Both the position numbers and the translations under genes were made by a program. A stretch of 64,000 nt of DNA from Paramacrobiotus metropolitanus (lineage: Eukaryota > Tardigrada > Eutardigrada > Parachela > Macrobiotidae): assembly GCF_019649055.1 (NCBI RefSeq), contig NW_026570262.1:434001-498000 (forward strand), read 5' to 3'. Under the pieces are notes generated by a model. It was given only the letters and a program-made list of their open reading frames with translations, did no database searches and was not told where the DNA came from. The first letter of the stretch is position 1; every line of letters begins with the position of its first letter. Positions 11,709 through 22,548 of the stretch are shown here, piece by piece.

Positions 11709-14443
11709 CTGAATGTAACGGTTTTCCACATAAATTTTTACTTTTCGCAAATAAGTTCTCTCTGACGCTCTGTTTATCCTTGGCTAACATAGAGGCTCAA
11801 GCTGAGGAGAATGCCATTCCTTATCATTCAGAACAATCCACATAATCAATGCCAGTAAATGGACCTTTTGGTCTTGCTTCTACATAGTTCTGATTAATTT
11901 TAGACATCTTTTGTGTCGTTCTTCCTTTGTTCAAATCGAGTATTATTGGCTGCGGTTTGCTTATGCATTAAAATTGCTGTGAAGTCTGTATCGGCGTGTA
12001 TAATTGGAAATAAAAATAATTAACGACGATAAACAAGTGAGGTCTAACCTGACCTTTATTCCGCAGTTAGTATTTCAGTGTCCATTAGATACTTATTTGA
12101 AGCTGCGGTGAAGTTACCAAGGAAAGATTGATACCTTACCAGTGCGGAGGAAGGAAGCTTATTCCATGCTGGGGGAAGGATTTTCTGGCGTGAGGAGTTG
12201 GCTGATATTAACGTGGAAAAATTAATTGATAATTTACGCTACACAATATCATATAAAAAACCGGGAAAGATATGCTTCTTCATGTCCAGATTGGCAGCCG
12301 GTAAATCAGTACCAGTTCTGAGCGTCCATGGTGGCATGGTGGACTGATGTCGCTAATTAACAAGGGTGTTCAAGTTCGGAAGATGGAAATACGGCAGTTT
12401 TCTGAAGTAAAAACGCCAGTTAACCCTCCAACGCTCACTACCCGAATTGGGTGGGAGATTTCTCGTGAAAACTGGGATTTCCCGATGAAAAAATTCAATT
12501 TAGAAAGGGATTTTTTTGTGTGCCTGTACTGACCATAGGTCACCGGCGGTGACATGGGTGTTTAGCAACACCATTGGGCGCAGACGGTCCTAGTCATGAA
12601 AACGTTTAATTCTATAATAATTCGGCGAACAACAGCTGACCGAAACAAAAACGTTTATCCTATAGTCCATAAAGAGGCTTAGGCTTCAAAACACGGGTAT
12701 TGCAGTGGTCAGTAAACTGACCGCTGGTCAGCAAAAACTGTAAAACAAAAGAAACGGTTTTTGCATGATGTAGTGAATGGTGGACAACTAGACACAACAA
12801 TTACAGCGATTTTCAACAATCCTGTTCTCAAAATAGCCATTACATGTCGTATACCATATCACGTAACAGTCTTTATGCCACGCCGAGCTGCCTTTACACT
12901 GCATGCCTGGTGGATGCTTGCACTTTTCATGGATGTTGCCCCTGCGTTTGAATCGGACATCGGACAGTCCAGTAGCACGTGCGGTAGTGGTGCGCGAAAG
13001 CTCACATCAGCAGTTCTGGGAGCAGCAGCCGCCATCATGAACGCATCATCAGCGGGAAGTTATTAATACACGTGGCGCAAAGGTCACTACTAACTACCGG
13101 CTGTTTGTTTATCGGAGTTGTTATCATCCACGGTTACAGGACACTGACGTATTTTGTTTCCTGCACGTCTACACAGCTGTAAGGTCCGGTTGGTGTAAAC
13201 TGCAGATCGCAAGAGCAAATGGCCTACTGCAGAGTTGTCATGCCGATTAGTGGCAATGCACTATTGCAAATTACGAAACAAGGTTACCACGCTCGGTTAT
13301 CTTGAAGGTTTGATTGTCCAGAAACGACCACCGATTCGTTTGTTTGAGGGAGATAGCCGACCGCCCAGGGTGCCGCCCAACTAAATTGTTTTTGAAAAAG
13401 TTCTGGCAAGCAGAACCATGTGCAGCTTGTTAGAAGACCGAACAAACAAGACCTTATCCGATTTACATAATTATAAAAGTGTCGAAATTGCGCACGCCCG
13501 TACTTCAGGACCATACATGCCCAATGGTGTCTGCACGCAACACGAGTTTTCGATGGACTGTGGCCATCCACTGTTTAACTTTCAGAACCGATAATTGTTA
13601 TTTTTTAATAAAGCATCACTGATAGTACATTACTGAATTATCTCAAATTAATTGACTTAATGACTAATTAGTTAATTATCAGGACTTTCGGGAGGTCAGA
13701 AAGTTCGAAATTAGCGACTTTCGCGACCTCGTGGTTCTTGAGGGACTTTGGATTCCAGTTTGGTTTGTTTTTTTATTGCTGCTGTAAGGTCTCGTAACGC
13801 TAATTACGCTATCAGATAGTGGTTAATTGCTCTTGTTCATTAAGAAAAACATTTTGAAGACCCTGTTGCGCCCCAACACCAATGGGCGTCAGTGGGTTAA
13901 ATTCGAAAACCGCTACGGGGGGGGATTACCTGGCCAGCTCAAGCAGCGATCGGAAGTGAGCAGCAATCGAGATTCGATCGTTAGTTTCCATTCTGTCATT
14001 TCATGCTTTTCCTTTTACTGCACTTTGCTATACATGTCACCTTACTTAGTGCTACGGAGATGTCCTCTGGCCCGCAATTATTTTGCTCTGCATGGTATTT
14101 ACGCAACACGTAAAGAAATACAGACAACCCGCAATTAAATACTCTCCATTTCAGAAATATTTTCATTTTCCCCCACAAAACCAAGAACATTTACCACAAA
14201 AAAGTTAGCTCGAACTCCGCAAATCGCAACCTTGTGCAATCCCAAACAAAAGTCATCCAGTCAGTATAACAAGAATTTTTTACGACCAGGACAGAAAGCA
14301 ATGCATCACCGCACGTACAGTATACCATTCCCACCCGACCGTTCCCGACGTAACGTGAACCAATCCGCCTCTCATCATCCCATCCATCAAAGGTTAGGAG
14401 TTAAGTGCACATTACGCTTTTAACTGGCGCGCCGATGGCCTCT
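11709..14443. other. Long intergenic stretch; possible small secreted ORF
   Basis: No recognisable gene family. At 12877-13066 an ATG opens a 62-codon frame whose start is signal-peptide-like (HAWWMLALFMDVAPAFESD) and which ends AAAIMNASSAGSY. It has no partner exon and no homology that I recognise, so it is noted but not called. Confidence 0.3.
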
Positions 14444-16732
14444 TTATTCGCGCTTCAGCTTCATCACCACGCAGCCAAAATGGGACTTGGCCTGCGGCAG
14501 CCGGCATTCATGCAGCGCCCAGCTGTCCGTCTCTCGTCGTACACCTCGATGCTGTCCTGGTACACCCCTTCGGCAAAGAACCCGCCGATGACGTACAGCC
14601 TCCCACCCACGCTGACACACTCGTGACTCGAACGCTCCTCCACCAGATTGCCTGTGGTCAGAAATGACGATGTAGCCCGGTAGATTTAAGATACTTGTCG
14701 CCTGTCGGTGTTCCGACAACAGATGTCAGGATACACACGTACCTTTCTTCTGCCACTGATTGGTAACACGGTCGTACGCTTCCACGTGCACACGGAGTGC
14801 ATTATCCCACGTTTCTCCACCTAAACCATAATTACCAGTTTCACATGGCGACAATACCATAGAACAGTGAACTATGATGGTTTATCTTAATTCCTCACTT
14901 TATTGGTCAAATCATACTTCAAGCACAGAATAATGAAAAGAAGACACAAAGAACTACAACACGAAAATCTCATTTGGTTATCCAGCCCTTCCATGGTACC
15001 CAGTACTGACGCCGCACTGCCTTGTTGTACCTACCGGTGACGTAAATCAGTCCACTGGGAGCCACACACGCTCGGCAACCGATGCGTGCGGTCGGCATAT
15101 CGGCCAGTCGCCTCCAGGCGTCGGCTGCGGGATCGTAGGAGAACGCAGCATTGGAAATGCTCTCCGGGCCGCCTCCACCGAAGACATACAACCGCCCCTC
15201 ACACGCCACCATCGCTAAACCGATCAGCCCGACGGGCAGCGCGGCCACGGCGCTCCAGGAATCGCTCTTGTGATCGTACGCCTCCACGGAAGACAATGGT
15301 ACCATCCCGTGGCCATACGGACTAAAACCGCCGGCTGCGTAGATGCGGCCGTCCAGGGCGGCCAGCGCGCCCGCTTGGCGCAGTGTGGATACTCGGCCCG
15401 TCTCGTGCCATTCGCGGCGCAGGCCGGTGTAGTGGCTGTTGCGGCGTACGGTCCCGACGCAGTGCATGCTGTTGATCAGCAGCCAGCCGGGATCCAGCAT
15501 CGCCGCCGAGCAGCACTCGACGAGCTCGGGCAGATCCCGCAAGCGCCACACGGCCGGGATCGACGGGCAGAAGACGTCCACGGAGGCTTCCTCGCTGCCC
15601 ACCGGATCCTGGCAGGTTCCGCCCAGGCACAGAATCACTTCCCGTGCTCCTGACGCCAAACACATCAATTGCACAAGGAATTCCCATGGTACACCGCAAA
15701 TCACTGCGACAAGACGGTCGATCCTTACCGTATGAAGGCCGTGGATTGGCGCTCGGCGTCGTCTCATCGGCTGTTTGACTCGGGCACTGTGGCGTAACCC
15801 TAAGTGCGCTGGTGAGGATTATCGAGTGCTCCAGTTGACACTGCTCGCTCAGAAAGGCCACACGGACCATCTGCAGAACGGCGGCGGCGTGCTCCAGTCG
15901 TCCGGGACGGTCGTGATCCAGCCAGCACAGCGCCGCCTGCAACACCTGATCCTCGCTGAAGACTTCCACGTTATCCGATGCCAGCAGTGCAATCAGCTGC
16001 AAACAAGTTTAATTGAGAACGCTACCAACTGGATAGTTCAGAACAGTCTTTCCGTCATATTTTATTCCTATGTCACCTGTTGCGCGTCCAGCTCCAGAAA
16101 GTCCTGACTTTGCGCCACCTGCAGGAAGTTGAGATGGATCAATTCCAGCGCTGCCGCGGCCAGACGGGGATGGTGGTGGTTGGAGGCCAGTGCATAGACG
16201 GCAAGATAGTTGGAGACACATATGTGCTGCTCCACGTACTCCCAGCAGAGCAACTCCAGCGAACCCATCTGCAGGAACTGCGCGGCAATCACGACGCGTT
16301 CCACGTTGTCGTCGTTCAGGTCCACCTCCAACGTGTAGGCGTATTTGACCAAACTAGTCAGTCGACCAAAAATTATCGCAATTTCTAATTTACAATTTCG
16401 AATATTTAATAAGATAACAGTACAGTAATGACTGAACATCTTCAGAAATTACATTGTACTCACTCGTTCAAGGTGTGACTGTCAATGTTGCGAAGCTGAA
16501 ATACTGGTTGCGATGAGTCCTTCCAGTCCTGCGTCAAGACGGCCCGAAAGTAGGAGCTGTGCACGCTGAGGACGTTGCGATGGCAGGGAATGCCCACCGC
16601 GGACTCTTCGCATCCCTGCACGACGATATCGCACAGGGTCCCTGTCGACTGCTGCTCACGCAGTCCGCGCAGGAACTCAGCCAGACAACGGTGAGGAGGA
16701 TGATCTCCAGAACTGCTGGAACTGGACATCAT
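14444..16732 (-). CDS. BTB-BACK-Kelch protein, copy 1 (frameshift in last exon)
   Basis: Predicted substrate adaptor for a Cullin-3 ubiquitin ligase. Six exons on the minus strand: 16732-16464, 16353-16077, 15996-15729, 15649-15035, 14820-14743, 14651-14444. Exon 1 gives the BTB domain (TLCDIVVQGCEESAVGIPCH, HRNVLSVHSSYFRAVL); exons 2-3 the BACK domain (AAQFLQMGSLELLCWEYVE, EDQVLQAALCWLDHD); exons 4-6 Kelch repeats (RIYAAGGFSPYG, RLYVFGGGGPES, RLYVIGGFFAEG). All phases agree with the head-to-head paralog. The total is 1715 nt, one base short of a whole frame: near 14531-14537 VYDE is followed by an out-of-frame run, and the expected ending TDSWALHECRLPQAK...KLKRE lies in the next frame. Without correction the protein ends in about 20 aberrant residues. 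This may be a real lesion or an assembly indel. Confidence 0.85.
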
Positions 16733-17213
16733 TCAGTATGGCACTGCAAACAGTCAAGGAGGAGCAGTAGGGGCCCTACTAGGGGGTAGAACAGTTATTG
16801 ATGGACAAGTATGACTTGCATAATTTAAACCGGATTGTAGATGCAACTTCGATATCAAAACTGGAAAAGCAAAAACGGCACCTGTAGCTTTTTTACACTT
16901 GCAACTTCAGCTGCTCGAATAAAACCGTACTAGTAACTGCCGGTTTGAGGAGGTTGCCTGTGTTTTTGCGTCATCGCATGTGTTTTTGGCTTTTTGCTCT
17001 CACATTTCACAATTCCCAGTGACAAATTACAATAAGTAAAAAGATTAAAATGCGTTCAGCAAATGTTTTAAATTTTAATTGTTCATTATTAACTAGTTAC
17101 TTACGATTATTAACTAGTTACTTAACTAGTTCATTATACTAGTGCACTTACTAGTTACTATTACAAGCAAATCCTTCATTGACTACATTCCGTGTCATTT
17201 TGATTTCTGAAGG
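16733..17213. promoter_or_regulatory. Shared spacer between head-to-head Kelch genes
   Basis: 481 nt separate the two divergent start codons, so both promoters must lie here or overlap. The only notable structure is a set of near-repeats of ACTAGTTACTTA and related forms at about 17091-17161. I did not identify TATA or initiator elements with confidence. Confidence 0.45.
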
Positions 17214-20200
17214 ATGTGGGAGCCAGGCCCTGCCGAGCGACCTCTGCATGATTGTCGGGCTGAAGGATTCCTGCGCGGTCTGCGTGAACTGCAGTCGACA
17301 GGGACGCTATGCGATGTCATACTGAAAGGCTGCGAAGAATCCGCAGTGGGCATTCCTTGCCATCGCAACGTCCTCAGCGTGCATAGCGCCTACTTTCGGA
17401 CCGTTTTCACCCAGGACTGGAAAGACTCGTCGCAACCAATATTCCAGCTGCGCAACATCGACAGTCGCACCTTGAACGAGTGAGTGGCAGCGTGACACAG
17501 TTCTTTACTTTTGTTGTCACTGTTTACCTGTTAATTTTGGTTCGCGGGTAGGTTAGTAAAGTACGCCTACACGCTGGATCTTAGCCTCAACGCTGACAAC
17601 GCGGCGTCCATCTTGATTGCCGCGCAGTTTCTGCAAATGGAACCGGTGGTCCGGCTCTGCTGGAACTACGTGGAGCAGCACATGCGCCTGTGCAACTGCC
17701 TGACCGTGTATGCACTAGCTTCTAATCACCACAACCCTCCACTGGCTGCCACCGCCGTGAGCTTAATACGCCGACACTTCGTGCGCTTGTCGCAGGACAA
17801 ACAGTTTCTGGAGATGGACTCCCAACAGGTGGCGTGTCTGCTCGGTTATAAACTTGGCGATAAGCAGTCCAGAAAGTTAGGCACGAACACAGAACCATGT
17901 AGTGAAGCTTTCTTCAGTGAAAACATGCAGCGGAAACGGAATTTCGCTTAGGTAAACTGTGCCGTTTCTGCATTTATAGCTGACTGCAGTGATCGTGTCG
18001 GACGACGTGGACGTGGGCAGCGAGGATCAGGTGTTGCACACTGTGCTGCGCTGGCTGGATCACGACCGTCCCGGACGACTGGCGCACGTGCTCGCCGTCT
18101 TGAAGGGTGTTCGCGCTGCCTTGCTCAGCGCCCAGTGTCGGTTCGCCTACTCGCAGGTCCTCGGAAGTGTAGCGACGCTGATGCCGTCCTGTCTAGTCGA
18201 CGAAATGCCGACCCGTGACATGCAGAACAGTACACCGCGACATTCGATCGGTAACCATCAGCCGCATGGTGCAGCATTGATGTGGTTTCATAATGCGTTC
18301 TACTTCTTTAATAGGTTATAGTTCTTTAATAGGCAATAGCCAGAAAAATAAAAAGTGCAAGGCAGCGGGGACACCGTATTACTTTCTACAATTGAAATTT
18401 AATCGTTAAAAAACAGTCGAAGTCGCTGTCTTCCCGTCAGCTAAAAGGTTAACAAGGTCAGCTAAACGGTCAGCTAAAAGGTTAGTTAACTGGATAGTGG
18501 ATACATCTGTAACGCTCCTTTCATGACAGCCAAACTACAACTTTGTTTAAGACTTTTCAGGCGTTTTCAGCATACTGTACATACATTTCGGCATGCTAAT
18601 GCGTCGCAAAAAATATTTTTTGGTTTGCATTTTAATGAAATCATTTCCAACGTTTTTTTTTAAATCTGTAGTGTCTCTAGCTTTCTTACGGGTTTTACAT
18701 TTCTTTGAGTTCCTAAAATGTTCACGTACTTCTATACGCATTTCTTCGATATTTCAAATCTTGATTTTATGCCGAAATGTCCTTATGCTGAAATGTTGCT
18801 CAAGGAAAGAAGTAGCAGTCATGCAGCGCTTCTCCAGTAAGTTAGCAAATTTTCCTCCCCATGAATCGCAACAGTTCGCTTACAGTCGGACCGAAGATAC
18901 CCACAACATTCCAGTATCACTAAAGATGAAAAAGTGTTCAGTTAGTGATGTTATTCTTGGTGTCAGGTGCGCAGGAAGTGATCCTCTGCGTGGGCGGTGA
19001 CGGTGTGGATGGGAAGGTAGTGGCGACGGTAGACGTTTTCTGCCCATCGACAGCGACCGTGTGGCGCCTGCAGGATTTGCCAACCAGGGTGGAGCTGTGC
19101 ACGGCAGTGCTGGCGGATCCAGGTTGGATGATAATCTCCACCCGTCGCGGCCTCAAAACCATTCAACGCGACGTCCGCTACACCGACCTGTCCGGAACAT
19201 GGCACAGCATCGCCCCGATGCAAACACTACGCCATGCCGAAGGCCTGGCCGCCTTGGATGGTCGTGTTTATGCCGTCGGTGGGTACGGTCTGTATTCGGC
19301 TGAAATGCTGGCGTCCGTGGAGGTGTACGATCCCAGTGTGGATTCCTGGAGCGCCGCCGCCCCTCTTCCCGTTGGTCTGGCTTATCCGGCCTTGGTGGCG
19401 TGTGGCGGGCGGTTGTATGCGTTTGGCGGAGATAGCACGGAGAACTATGGCCATCACGGTGGTCGTGCTGCAATAGCAAGGGCGACATCGTCGGCGTTTG
19501 CCTACGAACCCGCAGTCGATACGTGGAGCAGACTAGCCGACATGCCGACCGCACGCAGCGTGTGCGTTGCCTCTGTGGCTGCCAGCGGGCTAATCTACGT
19601 TTTGGGTACGCTTTGTATTTTTTTATTAGGTTATACAAAAATAAACATTGGTTAAACTTAATCACGCAGTACATTCCTTAAGCACATAATATACCTGCTA
19701 CCAATACAGTCATTATACAGAACGTTTCTGAACGCAAGGAGCATTATCCCGCATTACGGCCATACTGATTCTCTGTGTGCTGTTGTTTGATAGGCGGCAA
19801 AATATTTAACAAAATATTTAACAAAACAAAAACTGTCGTGTTACTGTTGCTGTCCCAGCTTCCTACATGTTACTGTTATACTTTTTGTTCTCCTCACCAC
19901 CTCGCTACGGTGTAGACCGACGTATCTTGTACTAGTATGCTTTTGTATTACCACATACTTCACAGCAACGCGGCAGCACTACGTCATTAAATAGAAGAAA
20001 TTTTACCTTTGAAGAAAAGTGAAATCGTTGTCGTCCCGCGTGGTCTGAAGAACTACATAATACGGGAAGGCTGAGCTGGACTAGGGTTGAAATTACACGT
20101 TTTATGTTTAGTAATTTCCTGCGGAAAATGTTTTAGGTGGACATCTGCATTCTCACGGTCGTGCGGACGTGGATGCGTACAACTGCGTGACCAATCAGTG

Positions 20201-20502
20201 GGTGAGGAAAAGGTGAGCGTTTTCCGTCTGCCGATTGTGCACGTTCACGGACATCGCATTGCCAACCGTGTTTGATCACTTTGATGGTGGCAGGCGATTT
20301 GCTGAAGCCGCGAAAATACCCCGCCTGCGTCTGCCTGGACGGGAAGTTGTACGTTCTCGGTGGACGCGGGAGTGAGGAGGACGGGCATGACACCATTGAA
20401 GTATATGACGAAGAAACTGACCGCTGGATGCTGCATGCATGCCGATTGCCTGAGGCCAAGTTCGGCTGTGGCTGTGTGGTCATGAAGCTGAAGCGCCGTT
20501 GA
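17214..20502 (+). CDS. BTB-BACK-Kelch protein, copy 2 (frame problem at last intron)
   Basis: Paralog of the minus-strand neighbour with the same six-exon layout: 17214-17479, 17552-17828, 17980-18250, 18967-19605, 20137-20212, 20294-20502. BTB: TLCDVILKGCEESAVGIPCH. BACK: AAQFLQMEPVVRLCWNYVE, SEDQVLHTVLRWLDHD. Kelch: RVYAVGGYGLYS, RLYAFGGDST, KLYVLGGRGSEE, ending EAKFGCGCVVMKLKRR. Predicted Cullin-3 adaptor. Introns 3 (716 nt) and 4 (531 nt) are much longer than in copy 1. Exon 5 ends AGGAAAAG before GTGAGC in phase 2, while exon 6 needs phase 1, so the frame is off by one. Either the A-run has gained a base, or splicing uses the GTGAGG site at 20201 with an acceptor inside exon 6 (AAG before CCGCGA), losing about nine residues. 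Confidence 0.85.
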
Positions 20503-21057
20503 CTGCCAGCTGGGCCATATGTATGTACCCGCAAATTCAGTCTGAAAACGATTTGTTTGGCTGTGGTTCTGATAAGACTTACCAGCCCTTAGCGAAATCT
20601 CAAACTTTCCTGTAATGTTTTAATTGGTTCTGTTACTTGCTGTACCAGACTATAAGCACTATTTTGACCAGACTTGTGAGTCCCAGGCGGGATCGTCTGC
20701 TCAACGAATCACCCACAGCAAACTATAGTTTGTTTCACAGATCATCCTAAACATGATTCCCTTAGAACATGGTACCCGCTACGCTTCGAAGCGTGGTTCC
20801 TGGTGCTTTCCGCAATCTGTTAATCCGCTCTAACGTCACCAACGAACTTTGGTCTTGTTGAATGTTTTTTGCCGCTGATTTTGAGAAAATTGGTAATTAG
20901 AATGTGCGTGCGAACTGCTAACTATGCTTAGTTTAGGTATGTGTTAGGTACCCGCCTGGTACCGTTTCTTCCCGTGTTAATTGGAAATGACTTTTTATTT
21001 CGATACTTTCTTATCAGGCGCAGCCATTCTGAAATTTAATGAATATTGTCGCTCAAT

Positions 21058-21285
21058 ATTAAAACGATGCTCATAAAGCATCTCAACTGGAACTACTTAT
21101 ACAGCGCTTCCAGGGAGCAGTCGACTGTTCAGGTTGGAAAAGGATGCGAGGTCACGAAGCAGCTATGATTACGATTACCAGGATCGAGAAACACCAATTC
21201 ACTCTGCCGCCACATCGCAGGCCTTACTTTATTAATACGTCCCGTACGAACGGAAGAAGAAACAAAACTAAAATCAAGTTTAGAA
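21058..21285 (+). repeat. Dispersed coding repeat, copy 1
   Basis: About 225 nt that align over their length with the reverse complement of 42352-42572. Both start with AAAACGATGCT and end near AACTAAAATCA. One frame reads SQLELLIQRFQGAVDCSG followed by WKRMRGHEAA; the 42 kb copy reads SQLELLVQRFQVANDCSG in its forward sense. The conserved frame suggests a fragment of a multicopy gene or transposon. I cannot name the family. Confidence 0.6.
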
Positions 21286-21448
21286 ATAGAATGGGCAGCC
21301 TCCGATAAAAGTGTCTAGTCATGCTATCCGCTTGGTGAGCTCGTCAGAACAGGTAGCCACACATGGTGAACCGTTTAGACAACATTCATTCGCTTTCATA
21401 TTTACGACCAGCAACAGAAATGCACTGACTTCTTCACTACGGCATGTA

Positions 21449-21943
21449 CCGTAATTATCGAATTCGTGGCCCTGGGGTGCAAATAGTTCGAAGGTTATGG
21501 CGGAGGGGGCTTATTTCGGGGAGGGGGCTTAATTTCGGGGGATGGCATTACTTTTCAAACGGCATATTTTGGAAGGGGGCATTATATTTCAAATAACTGC
21601 GCATTCTGTTCTAGTGAAACTGAACGCAATAGTTACCGGTTTATACAACTACACGACCTTACGAACACACATTCTGGAGCATATTCTTACCTAAGCAACT
21701 GTTTCTCAACAAACACCACATTATGTTGATGTCCGTTTACTGTTTACCCATCAGATTTCAATAATAGTTAGGAAGAAATTTGCGGTGTACTTATCATTTC
21801 GCAGCGCTTGACATTTAATAACGGCCCCCTGGGGCGTAATTTCGGGGGGGGGGGTGGCATTATTTTTCAAACAGGATCGGGGAGGGGGGCTTATTTCAGG
21901 GGGGCTTTTATTGCGGGGGGAGCCACAAATTCGATAATTACGG
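21449..21943. mobile_element. TA-flanked MITE with G-rich subterminal repeats
   Basis: 495-nt element. Terminal inverted repeats CCGTAATTATCGAATTCGTG (21449-21468) and its complement at 21924-21943 differ at one base, and both ends abut TA, the Tc1/mariner-type target duplication. The interior holds repeated G-rich modules of the form GGGGGCTTATTTCGGGG near 21489-21600 and 21835-21920, all with G on the plus strand. There is no coding capacity, so it is non-autonomous. Confidence 0.75.
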
Positions 21944-22548
21944 TATCCCATTCCATGTAAGTATCCCATTCCAGACATTTGTACCTCGGCAGCTGTTTAC
22001 GCAACAACTTATTTTTTTGCTCAACCAAATAGTTCATTTGGCATCCAAATTAAAGTTCCGCATCACTCGATGAGCCGCAATAGGCTAGTACGTAAACAGT
22101 ATAATTACAGAGAAAACAATTAGATAACGCAGACACGCATATGAAGTGTATGACAATCTTATCTGTTGATGTTATGCAAACGGAAAAGCCGCCGCGCGTG
22201 TTTATCTATGATATTAGTTTGTTAAACTAACTGACGAGAAGAATGAGTTAGTTCAAGAAATTAGCTAAAATCGCCAAATAATCTTAATCAAAGCATGAAA
22301 GTTTTGGCAGCAACTTGCAGCATCCAAGGTTTTCAGCGCTGACTGTGACGAAGAGACGCGAAACTTATCGCAGCAAAAACGTGTATCTTCATTTCTAAAG
22401 CTGCTTATTAAAAAGATTTTTCGAAAAGTTCTGGAGAGCGAAAGATGGAAGTCAAACTTTTGTGAACTTATCTTGAGTTTGTCTTGTTAACCGATTCTGA
22501 TTGTGTTAAGTTGCATCTGCTACATCACCGCTCTAGCAGCCATCAGCC

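Larger units (their letters stand above)
20503..22548. other. Intergenic, repeat-bearing
   Basis: No host gene seen. It contains a dispersed coding-repeat copy (21058-21285) and a TA-flanked G-rich MITE (21449-21943), listed separately. The remainder is AT-rich. Confidence 0.5.

Noticed and set aside
12347-12555. Paired short ORFs on both strands at 12.35-12.55 kb
   Set aside because: No start context, family signal or partner exons.
21489-21920. G-rich direct repeats as a CRISPR-like or telomeric array
   Set aside because: Eukaryotic context, irregular spacing and terminal inverted repeats at TA fit a MITE.
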